Positions 31,890 to 40,562 of a stretch of DNA of 64,000 nt are shown one piece after another; within the stretch, counting starts at the first letter, position 1, and the number at the start of each line of letters is the position of its first letter. Source of the stretch: Nostocoides sp. (GTDB taxonomy: Bacteria; Actinomycetota; Actinomycetes; Actinomycetales; Dermatophilaceae); assembly GCA_016716625.1 (NCBI GenBank), contig JADJVJ010000001.1, positions 930,001-994,000 on the forward strand, read 5' to 3'. The notes under the pieces are model-generated. The model saw nothing but the letters and a program-made list of their open reading frames with translations, searched no databases and was not told the DNA's origin. The position numbers were made by a program, and so were the translations under genes.

Positions 31890-34800
31890 CTAGCGGGCCT
31901 CGACCGCTCCCGCGTCGGCCGCGCTACCCAGTGGGCGGCTGCTGCCGCGCTGGTCGACCGTGAGGGTGGAGGTGGTGGCGGCGTCGACCGCGGGGCTGCC
32001 GTCGGCCGGCAGGTGCGTCAGCGTCGGACCACCGTTGTCCGCGAGCGGACCGAGCAAAGCATCGGCAACAACTCGATCCGCGGCCACCGGGGCGCAGGTG
32101 CCGTCGCCGACCAGTGAGCCACCGAGCGAGGTGAAGGCAACCGGACCGGACCCGAAGGGCGCCAGGAAGCACTGCTCCCCGGAGTTGCCGGCCACGACCG
32201 AGGCGGCATACTCGATCTTCGCCCCGCTCGCCCCGAAGGTGCCGACGAACAGGCCAGCAGCGGTTCCACCGGGGGAGGTGTTCCCGGTGACCGTGGTGTG
32301 GGTCAGAGTCAGGGTGCCATCGGTCTGGAAGATCCCACCGCCGTGCCAGCCGGTCGTGGCGTTTCCGGAGACCGTCGAGTTCGTGATCGAGGCGTTACCG
32401 AGGAGGCGAAGACCGCCACCGACGTCATTGACCGTGTTGCCACTGATCGTTGAACGCTCGATGGTGGTTGTCGTCCCGAAGAAGGAGTAGATCCCGCCGC
32501 CGGCGCCACCGGTCACGGTGTTGTCGGAGATGGTGCTGTCCACTAGGCGCAGCGTGGATCCCTCACCGGAATAGATGCCTGCGCCGCCCTTCCAGAAGTC
32601 GATGCCGCCGGTGGTCACGGAGTTTTTGGTGACGGTGACGTGGTCCAGGGTGAGGTCGCCGTTGTTCAGGACCGCGCCCGCCAGCTCCCAGCCGTAGCCG
32701 CCGGTCAGGGTGAGGCCCTTGACCGTGGCCTTGGCGCCCTTGGCGACCTCAAGAATCCGAGAGTCGCCGCCGCCACTGATGCTGGCACCCGCCGCGGCGG
32801 AGCCGTCGATGGTGACCGGGCCGGTGATCGACAGCGGAGTGTCCAGGGCGATGGTCTGCCCGGCGAGGGCCGGGTCGAGCGTGATCGTGCCGCCCGGGCA
32901 CACCGAGCCGATGGCCCGGCGCAGTGAACCGGCACCGCTGTCGGCCGTGGTCGTCACGGTGGCGCTCTCACCACAGGACAGAGCGAACTCATCGAGCAGC
33001 ATGGCGCCGTCGGGGTGGGTCTTCGTGGCGACGCTGAGCGAAAGCACCTGCGAGGCATCGAAGTTCGCACCGAAGTCGGCGAGTGGGATGCTCACCTTGC
33101 GCCACCCGACGCTGTTGTCGGTGAAGCTCACCGTATGCCGTGACGGCAACCGGTCGGCCTGGTATGCCCGCACGTAGTCGATCTTGGTGCGTGCCGGGAA
33201 CTGGGTTTCCGCACCCACCGCGCCGCCGAAGTTCCCGCCGACGGCCACGTTGAGGAGCAGGAAGAACGGGTGGTTGTAGACCCAGTCATTCGGGGCCACG
33301 TTGGCCGGGATGGCCTCGTGGTACTGAATGCCGTCCACTGCCCAGACCACACGGTCCTTGTACCAGTCCACTCGGTAGGTGTGGAAGGTGTCGGCCACCT
33401 TAGTGGGGAAGATGTAGTCGTCGCCATAGGACTGACCACCGGCGTACCCCGGTCCGTGAAGGGTCCCGAAGATGCGGTAGGGCTCCCGGCCGACGTGCTC
33501 CATGATGTCGATCTCGCCGGCCCGCGGCCACGGGGTCTGGCGGATGTCCGTGCCGAGCGACCAGAACGCCGGCCACAGCCCAGCGCCCTCGGGGACCTTG
33601 ACCCGCGCCTCGAGTCGGCCGTAGGCGAACTCCGCCCGATCCTGGGTGAGCAACCGTGCCGAGGTGTAGGTGCAGGGCCCGTAGTAGCACAGGGGGGCGT
33701 CGCCGGCGTCGGTCTTGCGGGTGGTGATGACCAGGTTGCCCCGACCGTCCGTGGCTGCGTTCGTGCGCTTGGCGGTGTAGTACTGGAGCTCGTCATTGCC
33801 CCATCCGGGGATGCCATTGACCGTCCCGTCACCGAGTTCGGCACGCCAGAACTTGGGGTTGGGTGGGGTGCCATCGGCTGTGTTGAACTCGTCCGCCCAG
33901 AGCAGCGGCCAGGACGCGGGGTCACCGGCGGTGGCGCTCTGGGTGGGGTTGGACAGGGTCACGTTGACCGGCCGCTTGGAGTTGCGTCCGTAGTACCAGA
34001 AGGTCAGCGCGTCGCTGCTGCTCCAGTCCTGCTCCTGGGCGAAGGTGCGGGTCACCTCGGTGGTCCAGGCATCGCTGGAGGCGGCGAGGATCTGCTCGGG
34101 TGCGGTGGCGCCGGGACGGGCCCGAGGGTCGCCGACGGGAATGGTGCGCTGCTTGAGAGTCACCTTCCGGCCCGGGGTCCACAGGTGCGGCGGGGTGACG
34201 AAGTCCTCGATGAGGGTGGGGTCGAATTGCTCGTTGTCGGTGATGAGCAGTCGCGAAACCGGAGGCTTGCCGAGCTCGGCGCCGGAGACCCCGGAGAGCT
34301 CCAGCACGGCGGAGCGGTCACCGAGGTAGGAGTCGTCATCCCGGGTGGGCACCGACACAGACGCCGTGGTGGATCCTGCCGGAATCGTCACGGTCGTGTT
34401 CACGGCGTCGTAGTCGAGGCCGACCCGAGCCGTGCTGATCGTCGACTTCACGGTCACCGTGACGGGGGCGTCGCTGACCTTGCTCAGCTTGACCGGGACG
34501 CTGGCGCTCTGGCCCTCGACGACCTTGGTCTCGACCGTCCCGAAGCCAACCGTCAGCGGTCGGATCGGCGCGACGCCATACAGGGAGACGTCGTCGACGT
34601 AGAACGTCTTTGCGCCCGAGGTGGCCAACGAGCCGAACGCCCAGCCATGGATTTCGGTGAGTCCGAAACCGTCGTTGGGTGCCCCGTTACCGATGTCCTT
34701 GCGGGCAAAGGCGTCGAACGGCAACTGGACGAGTCGCCAACCGGCCGTGGTGTCAGTGAAGGTGGTCGAGAACCGTTCGCCGTCATCGGTGGTCGATCCC

Positions 34801-35237
34801 GCGGTGCGGTTGTCGATGACGTCGATGAAGAGCGTCGTGCCGGCGCCCGTCCCATGGAACCAGAACTGCATGCCCTCCGAGGCGCTCCAGTCCTGCGGGA
34901 TCCACTGCGTGGCGGGGTCGTCGCTGAAGGCATGCACGACGACCGCCCAGGCGTCTACCGTGGCGTCCACCTTGAGCGCGGAGTTGCCGGTGGCAGATCC
35001 GGGCACCGGTTCCGGGAGGGTGGAGGAGCGTTCGTAGCTGAGAGCGCTCTTCGGGTCGGTCGCCTGGTAGAAGCCGAGGGGAATGGAGCCCGTCGATCCT
35101 GAGATCAGCGGGGTCTCGAAATCGTCCACAATCGGCAATGTCGTTGCCGTAGCAGGGAGTTGGCCGGACAGCCCAGTGAAGACAACTACCGTTGCTACTG
35201 CGACCGAGGTCAACTTCGTGGAAACTCGACGGAACAT
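31890..35237 (-). CDS. Secreted multidomain GH16 endo-beta-glucanase (laminarinase-like) with Calx-beta and beta-helix domains
   Basis: 1115 residues from ATG 35237. Signal peptide (1-31, VAVATVVVFTGLSGQLPATATT), a carbohydrate-binding-like beta-sandwich (about 38-222, VDDFETPL to FYVDDVSLYG), Calx-beta (226-335), a second sandwich whose halves (342-437 and 694-762) flank a GH16 catalytic domain (438-693), then a parallel beta-helix (765-1115) of ISGNT/TVTGN-type repeats ending like choice-of-anchor Q proteins. GH16 catalytic motif is AGEIDIMEH (Glu575 nucleophile, Asp577, Glu580 acid/base), of the laminarinase type. Would cleave beta-1,3-glucan outside the cell. Downstream of lacI, with an operator 26 bases before the start and a second palindrome inside the gene at 35041. 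Confidence 0.9.
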   Translation of the reverse strand: MFRRVSTKLTSVAVATVVVFTGLSGQLPATATTLPIVDDFETPLISGSTGSIPLGFYQATDPKSALSYERSSTLPEPVPGSATGNSALKVDATVDAWAVVVHAFSDDPATQWIPQDWSASEGMQFWFHGTGAGTTLFIDVIDNRTAGSTTDDGERFSTTFTDTTAGWRLVQLPFDAFARKDIGNGAPNDGFGLTEIHGWAFGSLATSGAKTFYVDDVSLYGVAPIRPLTVGFGTVETKVVEGQSASVPVKLSKVSDAPVTVTVKSTISTARVGLDYDAVNTTVTIPAGSTTASVSVPTRDDDSYLGDRSAVLELSGVSGAELGKPPVSRLLITDNEQFDPTLIEDFVTPPHLWTPGRKVTLKQRTIPVGDPRARPGATAPEQILAASSDAWTTEVTRTFAQEQDWSSSDALTFWYYGRNSKRPVNVTLSNPTQSATAGDPASWPLLWADEFNTADGTPPNPKFWRAELGDGTVNGIPGWGNDELQYYTAKRTNAATDGRGNLVITTRKTDAGDAPLCYYGPCTYTSARLLTQDRAEFAYGRLEARVKVPEGAGLWPAFWSLGTDIRQTPWPRAGEIDIMEHVGREPYRIFGTLHGPGYAGGQSYGDDYIFPTKVADTFHTYRVDWYKDRVVWAVDGIQYHEAIPANVAPNDWVYNHPFFLLLNVAVGGNFGGAVGAETQFPARTKIDYVRAYQADRLPSRHTVSFTDNSVGWRKVSIPLADFGANFDASQVLSLSVATKTHPDGAMLLDEFALSCGESATVTTTADSGAGSLRRAIGSVCPGGTITLDPALAGQTIALDTPLSITGPVTIDGSAAAGASISGGGDSRILEVAKGAKATVKGLTLTGGYGWELAGAVLNNGDLTLDHVTVTKNSVTTGGIDFWKGGAGIYSGEGSTLRLVDSTISDNTVTGGAGGGIYSFFGTTTTIERSTISGNTVNDVGGGLRLLGNASITNSTVSGNATTGWHGGGIFQTDGTLTLTHTTVTGNTSPGGTAAGLFVGTFGASGAKIEYAASVVAGNSGEQCFLAPFGSGPVAFTSLGGSLVGDGTCAPVAADRVVADALLGPLADNGGPTLTHLPADGSPAVDAATTSTLTVDQRGSSRPLGSAADAGAVEAR
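35041..35050. promoter_or_regulatory. Possible auxiliary LacI-type operator inside the GH16 gene
   Basis: TGAGAGCGCTCTTC around a perfect AGAGCGCTCT core, 11 of 12 matches to the GAGAGCGCTCTC core of the other sites, centred 223 bases from operator 3 (about 21 helical turns). Confidence 0.45.
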
Positions 35238-35262
35238 TGTGGTGCCACCCTTCGCCGCGTGA

Positions 35263-35274
35263 GAGAGCGCTCTC
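35263..35274. promoter_or_regulatory. LacI-type operator 3
   Basis: Perfect palindrome GAGAGCGCTCTC, 26 bases upstream of the GH16 start and 43 bases after the lacI stop. Links the secreted enzyme to the same regulon as the importer and phosphorylase-like genes. Confidence 0.82.
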
Positions 35275-35316
35275 CGTGCAGAGTATGGGTGTCGGCCGCA
35301 ACTGACAAGAGGTGTG

Positions 35317-36366
35317 TCAGGCGGAATCTCGCTCGATGAGTTCGACCCCGAGGATGATTCCTCGGCCATCCGGGGAGTTGAGCCGGGTCTGCTCGGTCTC
35401 GTCGACCCGGCCCAACGACTGGAGCATAAGCCGGGCCATGAGGCGGCCCTGGTCGACCGTGTGCTGGCGCATGGTGGTGAGTGCGGGATCGGCGAACTTG
35501 GCGAGCTCGATGTCGTCGAAGCCCACGACGGCGATATCGTCCGGGATCCGTCGGCCGGCCTTCTTGAACACCCCCATCGCCCCCAGGGCCATGAGGTCGG
35601 AGGCAACGAAGACCGCATCGACGTCGGGGTTCCGGTCGAGGAGCCGGCTCGCGGCGACCTCCCCGGAGGCCATGGTGAAGTCGCCGAACTCCACTCGGCT
35701 CTTGCGGAAGCCCTTGCCCAACCCCTTGCGGAAGCCGTCCAGTCGGTCCACCCCGGCGGACATGTCCTGCGGTCCCGCGATCGTGCCGATGCGGGTACGT
35801 CCCAGCGAGCGCAGGTACTTGGCTGCTTCCCGCGCCGCGCCGACGTTGTCGTTGTCGACATACGTCACCCGCAACGCGGGGTCCAACGGACGACCACCGA
35901 TGACGACCGGGGTGCCGGCGGTGGCGAACTGTTCGGCGAGCCGATGCCGGCCGTGCTCGGAGATGAGCAAGACACCGTCGGCGTGCCCCGAGGCGAAGTA
36001 CTTCGCCAACGGCTCGGCATCCGCATCCGTCTGGGTCATCGTCAGCGAGAGCCGGGCACCGGCCGATCCCAGCTCGAGGCTCACGCCCCGGACGATCTGA
36101 GCGAAGAAGGGGTCGCCGAATACTCGCCGATCTCCTTCTGCCGCAACAAGAGCGATGGTGTCGGTACGTCGGGTCATGAGGGCGCGCGCGGCAAGGTTCG
36201 GCACGTAGTTCAGGTCTGCAACGGCCTCATCGACGATCTTGCGCAGCGCCGGATCGACGCTGGTCGATCCGTTGACGACCCGCGACACCGTTGCCCTGGA
36301 CACTCCCGCGTACCGCGCGACCTGATCCAACGTCGGCGTGCGCCGGCGGCTCGCAGAGGCGGTCAT
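35317..36366 (-). CDS. LacI family transcriptional regulator
   Basis: 349 residues from ATG 36366 (the frame runs open far upstream antisense to other genes). N-terminal helix-turn-helix TLDQVARYAGVSRATVSRVVNGSTSVDPALRKIVDEAVADLNYVPNLAARALMTRRT, then a periplasmic-binding-like effector domain (FFAQIVRGVSLEL, DGVLLISEHGRHRLAEQ, DVDAVFVASDLMALGAMGVFKKAGRRIPDDIAVVGFDDIELAKFADPALTTMRQ). Probable repressor of the beta-glucan island acting at the GAGAGCGCTCTC palindromes, released by an imported sugar. No such palindrome lies upstream of its own start, so it may not be strongly autoregulated. Confidence 0.94.
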   Translation of the reverse strand: MTASASRRRTPTLDQVARYAGVSRATVSRVVNGSTSVDPALRKIVDEAVADLNYVPNLAARALMTRRTDTIALVAAEGDRRVFGDPFFAQIVRGVSLELGSAGARLSLTMTQTDADAEPLAKYFASGHADGVLLISEHGRHRLAEQFATAGTPVVIGGRPLDPALRVTYVDNDNVGAAREAAKYLRSLGRTRIGTIAGPQDMSAGVDRLDGFRKGLGKGFRKSRVEFGDFTMASGEVAASRLLDRNPDVDAVFVASDLMALGAMGVFKKAGRRIPDDIAVVGFDDIELAKFADPALTTMRQHTVDQGRLMARLMLQSLGRVDETEQTRLNSPDGRGIILGVELIERDSA

Positions 36367-36447
36367 AAGTTCCCATGGTAATTCGCGCGGGTAGCCGCTG
36401 GGCACGGTTGCGGCCTCATGGGTGTCGGCACATTGCCCGAGGTGGGT

Positions 36448-36486
36448 TTGTCCACACCGAAGCTCTCGGTCGTGGGACTGTCCACA
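36448..36486 (+). promoter_or_regulatory. Two DnaA-box-like sequences upstream of yraN
   Basis: TTGTCCACA at 36448-36456 and CTGTCCACA at 36478-36486, same orientation, starts 30 bases apart, in the 172-base region between lacI and yraN. TTGTCCACA is the usual actinobacterial DnaA box. Only two boxes, so not an origin; possibly a DnaA-controlled promoter. Confidence 0.45.
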
Positions 36487-36538
36487 AGGGAGCAGATCGG
36501 GTGAGCGAGGAGCGCGCAGTGCTCGGCAGCGTGGGGGT

Positions 36539-36901
36539 ATGACAACGACACGGCAACTCCTCGGGGGCTTTGGCGAAGAGCTCGCGGAGCGGGTTCTCCA
36601 GGGTCTGGGGATGGAGGTCCTCGCCCGCAACTGGAGATGCGAACACGGTGAGGTCGATTTCGTGGCCAGGGATGGGGACTGCCTCGTCGTGTGTGAAGTC
36701 AAGACCCGTACCGGGGTCGGGTTCGGGGACCCGGTCGAGGCGGTGACCTTCGACAAGATGCTGCGGCTGCGTCGGCTCGCCGCGGCCTGGCTTCGTGACC
36801 ATGCGATCGAGGGTGTGGGAACGGTCCGGGTGGACGTCATCGGCGTGCTCCGACGTCCGGGGGAGCGCACCCTCATCCGGCATGTGCGAGGGGACGCCTG
36901 A
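36539..36901 (+). CDS. yraN: YraN family (UPF0102) nuclease-fold protein
   Basis: 120 residues from ATG 36539. RQLLGGFGEELAERVLQGLGMEVLARNWRCEHGEVDFVARDGDCLVVCEVKTRTGVGFGDPVEAV carries the GEVD...EVK restriction-endonuclease-like core. Possibly a structure-specific or Holliday-junction-type nuclease; role not established. First gene of yraN-comM-dprA; its TGA shares one base with the comM ATG. Confidence 0.93.
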   Translation: MTTTRQLLGGFGEELAERVLQGLGMEVLARNWRCEHGEVDFVARDGDCLVVCEVKTRTGVGFGDPVEAVTFDKMLRLRRLAAAWLRDHAIEGVGTVRVDVIGVLRRPGERTLIRHVRGDA

Positions 36902-38439
36902 TGGAGGTCGCCCGGACCCGCTCGGTCTCCCTGCGGGGCTTGGAGGGAGCCCTGGTCGAGGTCGAGGCGCATATCGCCCCCGGGCTGCCGAGCTTTGCGC
37001 TGACCGGGCTGCCCGACAAAGCCTGCGGTCAGGCGCCGGATCGGGTGCGACCGGCCCTGGCCTCCAGCGGGTATCCGTTGCCCACGCGGCGGATCACGGT
37101 CAACCTCTCGCCCGCTGCGCTCGAGAAGCACGGGTCGGGGTTTGATCTGCCGATCGCGGTCGCCGTCCTGGTGGCCTCGGGGGTCATCGCTCAGCGCGTC
37201 GTCGGAGACATCGTTCATCTCGGCGAGCTCGGGCTCGACGGGGCGCTGCGGCGGATCCACGGCATCCTCCCGGCCGTGCTGCACGCCCAGGCGCAGGGGG
37301 TCCGCACCGTCATCGTGCCCCCGGAGAACCTCGCCGAGGCCCAGCTTGTGGAGGGTGTCGACGTGCACGCCCCACCCAACTTGCGAACCCTCATCCAGTG
37401 GTATGCCGGCGTTGCTGCCGGCCATGACCTCCCGCAGAGTGAGGCCGCGGCCGGAGCCGGGAGAGCGGAGCGTCTCGTCGGCGACCTCGCCGACGTCGTC
37501 GGCCAGACCGAGGCCCGGATGGCGCTCGAACTGGCCGCGACCGGGGGACATCACCTCGCCCTGGGTGGTCCGCCCGGGGTGGGCAAGACCATGCTCGCCG
37601 AACGGCTGGTGACGATCCTGCCGCCGCTGACTCGAGAGCAGGCTCTGCAGACGCACGCGGTCGCCTCACTCATCGGTGCCATCGGCGCGGTTCACGGCCT
37701 CGACCTCACGCCGCCGTACGTCGCGCCGCACCACACTGCCTCCATGGCCGCCCTGGTCGGGGGCGGATCCCGGCAGGTTCTTCCCGGTGCGGTGAGCCGT
37801 GCCCATCACGGAGTCCTCTTCCTCGATGAGGCGGCCGAGTTCGACCAACGAACCCTCAACACGCTGCGGCAGCCGCTGGAGTCCGGTGAGGTCGTCATCG
37901 CTCGGGCTCGGGCCGTGCACCGCTATCCGGCACGGTTCCTCCTCGTGCTCGCCTCCAACCCGTGCCCGTGCGGCAACGCCTATCACAAGGGCCGTGAGTG
38001 CACGTGCTCCCCGACCGTGATCCGCCACTACCGCAACAAACTCAACGGCCCGCTTCTCGACCGAATCGACCTTCAGGTCAGTGTGCACCCGGTGACCCTG
38101 TCCGCCTTGGAGGGCACCGTCGGGGAGTCCAGCGCGGTCGTTGCCGCCCGGGTGGCGCAGGGTAGAGGCGCTGCCGAAGAGCGTTGGGCAGCCCTCGGCT
38201 ACCGACTCAATGCCGAGGTCCCCGGATCGGTCATCCGTCGACCGCCGTACCGTCTTGCGGCCCGAACAACCGCCGGCCTAGCCCGGCTCCTGGACCGCGG
38301 AGACCTCACCATGCGCGGATTCGATCGGGCCCTGCGGGTGGCCTGGACCGTGGCTGACCTTGCCGGACACACCGTGCCCGACCCCGACGATGTGTCCGCG
38401 GCCCTCGCGCTGCGGCACACCGGGCGGTTGGCCGCGTGA
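36901..38439 (+). CDS. comM: ComM/YifB family AAA+ ATPase (Mg-chelatase-like)
   Basis: 512 residues. N-terminal Lon-protease-like fold (VEVEAHIAPGLPSFALTGLPD, RRITVNLSPAALEKHGSGFDLPIAVAVL), Walker A GGPPGVGKTMLAERL, Walker B GVLFLDEAAEFDQRTLNTLRQPLESG, a cysteine-rich NPCPCGNAYHKGRECTCSP insert, and a C-terminal helical part. ComM is a hexameric branch-migration helicase in natural transformation of Gram-negative bacteria; in Actinobacteria the role is less clear. Coupled to yraN and dprA. Confidence 0.95.
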   Translation: MEVARTRSVSLRGLEGALVEVEAHIAPGLPSFALTGLPDKACGQAPDRVRPALASSGYPLPTRRITVNLSPAALEKHGSGFDLPIAVAVLVASGVIAQRVVGDIVHLGELGLDGALRRIHGILPAVLHAQAQGVRTVIVPPENLAEAQLVEGVDVHAPPNLRTLIQWYAGVAAGHDLPQSEAAAGAGRAERLVGDLADVVGQTEARMALELAATGGHHLALGGPPGVGKTMLAERLVTILPPLTREQALQTHAVASLIGAIGAVHGLDLTPPYVAPHHTASMAALVGGGSRQVLPGAVSRAHHGVLFLDEAAEFDQRTLNTLRQPLESGEVVIARARAVHRYPARFLLVLASNPCPCGNAYHKGRECTCSPTVIRHYRNKLNGPLLDRIDLQVSVHPVTLSALEGTVGESSAVVAARVAQGRGAAEERWAALGYRLNAEVPGSVIRRPPYRLAARTTAGLARLLDRGDLTMRGFDRALRVAWTVADLAGHTVPDPDDVSAALALRHTGRLAA

Positions 38440-39590
38440 GCGCCCGCGGCCAGAGCGGCTCTGGGGCCCAAGAGTTGAGCGACATCCTCGCGTCCGCGGA
38501 CGAGCGGTGGGCCCGGGTGGCGTGGTCGTGGATCGCCGAGCCGGCCGATCCGCCGAGTTGCGCGCTCGTCGCCGAACACGGAGCCCTTTCCGGGCTTGCC
38601 GCTGTCCTCGACGGCAGCCAGGGGGCGAGGAGGGCCTACCTGGAGCGGGCCGCCACCTTCTCGCGAGCCCGGCTCGCCGAGGCCCACCGGCGGCTCGGGA
38701 TAGCCGTGGTCATTCCCGGCGACGACGAGTGGCCCGAGCGGCTTGACAGCCTCGCCGTGCCGCCATACGCGCTCTACACCCGGGGGAGGGGGCGGCTCGC
38801 CGACCTCGTCGAGCGTTCCGTGGCCATCGTCGGCTCGAGGGCATGCTCCGACTACGGGGCGCGGGTCGCGGCCGAACTCGCCGAGGGGCTGAGCCTGCGC
38901 TTCTTCACCGTGGTCTCCGGAGGCGCCTTCGGCATCGACATCGCGGCCCACCACGGGGCGCTCGCGGCGGGTGCTCCTACGATCGCGGTGCTCGCCTGCG
39001 GCCTCGACCGTGCCTACCCCCAGGCCCATGAGGCGGTCTTTCGAAGGATCTGCGAGGACGGAATCCTTGTGGGTGAGTTACCCCTCGGGTACGCGCCCTT
39101 CCCATCCCGGTTCCTGGCGCGGAACCGGCTCATCTCCGCCCTGACCTGCGGCACCGTCGTCGTCGAAGCCAACCTGCGCTCCGGGTCCCTGAGCACAGCT
39201 CGACACGCCCGCGACCAGTGCCGGCCGGTCGGAGTCGTGCCGGGGCCGGTGACCTCGCCCACCTCAGCCGGGTGCCATGAACTGATTCGCGAGGGGGACC
39301 AGCTGATCACCGATGCCGCCGATGTCGCCGAACTCTGCGGCCGCCTCGGCCGTGACGCCGCCCCCCGAAGGCAGGGGGAAGTACGACCGCTGGACGCGTT
39401 GCGACCCGAGGTCCGCGCCGTCCTGCTCGCGATCCCGCTGCGGTCGGCGGCCAGTGTGGACGACATCGTTCGGGTCTCTGGGGTGTCCGGTCAGCCCGTC
39501 CTACGAGCGCTCGCCGAGCTTGACGTCGACGGGTATGTCGACCGCGCAGCCGACGGGTGGCGACGTCGGCCGCCGCCGCGTGAGCACTGA
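38436..39590 (+). CDS. dprA: DNA processing protein DprA
   Basis: GTG start overlapping the comM stop; 384 residues. Rossmann-like core with RSVAIVGSRACSDYGARVAAELAEGLSLRFFTVVSGGAFGIDIAAHHGAL, the signature GxRxxSxYG-like and SGxAxGID-like motifs, FPSRFLARNRLISAL and VVVEANLRSGSLSTARHARDQCRPVGVVPGPVTSPTSAGCHELI; a C-terminal winged-helix part. Loads RecA on incoming single strands in transforming bacteria. Confidence 0.95.
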   Translation: MSARGQSGSGAQELSDILASADERWARVAWSWIAEPADPPSCALVAEHGALSGLAAVLDGSQGARRAYLERAATFSRARLAEAHRRLGIAVVIPGDDEWPERLDSLAVPPYALYTRGRGRLADLVERSVAIVGSRACSDYGARVAAELAEGLSLRFFTVVSGGAFGIDIAAHHGALAAGAPTIAVLACGLDRAYPQAHEAVFRRICEDGILVGELPLGYAPFPSRFLARNRLISALTCGTVVVEANLRSGSLSTARHARDQCRPVGVVPGPVTSPTSAGCHELIREGDQLITDAADVAELCGRLGRDAAPRRQGEVRPLDALRPEVRAVLLAIPLRSAASVDDIVRVSGVSGQPVLRALAELDVDGYVDRAADGWRRRPPPREH

Positions 39591-39653
39591 GGTGATCGGC
39601 GGTGAGCGGCGCGCCCCGTTGTCCGGGGCCCCGGAGTTTGCGACGGTGACGTC

Positions 39654-40562
39654 ATGACTGCGGCCGGACCGGACCTCGTTGGCGCCTTCGAGCGCCACCT
39701 GCGCGCCGAGCGCGGCCGTTCAGCCCACACGGTTCGGGCCTACCTGAGCGATGTCCGAGCGCTCGCGGAGCATCTCGACGCGCAGGGCTCATCTTTGGAC
39801 GAGGCCACCCTGGCTGACCTTCGAGGGTGGCTGGGAGCCTTGGCGGCCTCGGGGACCGCTCGAGCGACGCTGGCCCGCCGGTCGGCCTCGCTGCGGACGT
39901 TTTTCGCGTGGGCGCACCGCAGCGGCCGGGTCGCGGCGGACCCGGCGCTGCGACTGATGGCCCCCCGACGGCAACGCACGCTGCCGCCGGTTCTGGCCGT
40001 CTCACAAGCCTCCTCACTCCTGGCCGTCGCCGAGACCGCGGCCGACGACGACGACCCCGTCAACCTGCGCAACCTGGCTGCCCTGGAGTTGCTCTATGCG
40101 ACCGGCATCCGCGTCGGCGAACTCGTCGGACTCGATCTGGACGACATCGACCACGCCTCAAAGGTGGTGCGGGTCGTCGGCAAGGGCGACAAGGAGCGAG
40201 TCGTCCCGGTCGGTCTCCCGGCGCTGCGGGCAGTGGAGGACTGGATCACCCGGGGTCGCCCGCAGTTGGTTCGCGAGGGCTCGGGTCCGGCACTCCTCCT
40301 CGGACGGCGAGGTGGCCGGGCCGACCCCCGCCAGATCCGCACGGCCGTTCACGAACTGCTCCGGCACGTGCCCGACGCCCCCGACCTCGGACCGCACGGC
40401 TTGCGGCATTCGGCCGCCACCCATCTCCTCGAAGGCGGCGCCGACCTGCGGATGGTCCAGGAACTCCTTGGGCACGCCTCGCTCGCGACCACCCAGATCT
40501 ACACCCATGTCTCGATCGACCGGCTCAAGGCCTCTTACGCGCAGGCTCATCCGCGCGCGTGA
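39654..40562 (+). CDS. xerC: Tyrosine recombinase XerC
   Basis: 302 residues. SAM-like N-terminal core-binding domain (LVGAFERHLRAERGRSAHTVRAYLSDVRALAEHL) and catalytic domain with Arg in LYATGIRVGELVGLDLDDID, Lys in VVGKGDKERVVPVG, HGLRHSAATHLLEGG (His-x-x-Arg), LGHASLATTQIYTHV (His and nucleophile Tyr). Resolves chromosome dimers at dif with XerD. Location after dprA is usual for XerC in this group. Overlaps the convergent peptidase gene by 16 bases. Confidence 0.93.
   Translation: MTAAGPDLVGAFERHLRAERGRSAHTVRAYLSDVRALAEHLDAQGSSLDEATLADLRGWLGALAASGTARATLARRSASLRTFFAWAHRSGRVAADPALRLMAPRRQRTLPPVLAVSQASSLLAVAETAADDDDPVNLRNLAALELLYATGIRVGELVGLDLDDIDHASKVVRVVGKGDKERVVPVGLPALRAVEDWITRGRPQLVREGSGPALLLGRRGGRADPRQIRTAVHELLRHVPDAPDLGPHGLRHSAATHLLEGGADLRMVQELLGHASLATTQIYTHVSIDRLKASYAQAHPRA

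Noticed and set aside
33270..35102. 610-codon open frame on the plus strand
   Set aside because: Antisense to the GH16 gene, whose catalytic motif and signal peptide are unambiguous.
36448..36486. Replication origin
   Set aside because: Only two DnaA-like boxes, no AT-rich unwinding region and no dnaA/dnaN genes nearby.
36367..37656. N-terminal extension of the lacI frame to 37656
   Set aside because: Runs antisense through yraN and comM; the helix-turn-helix begins right after the ATG at 36366.
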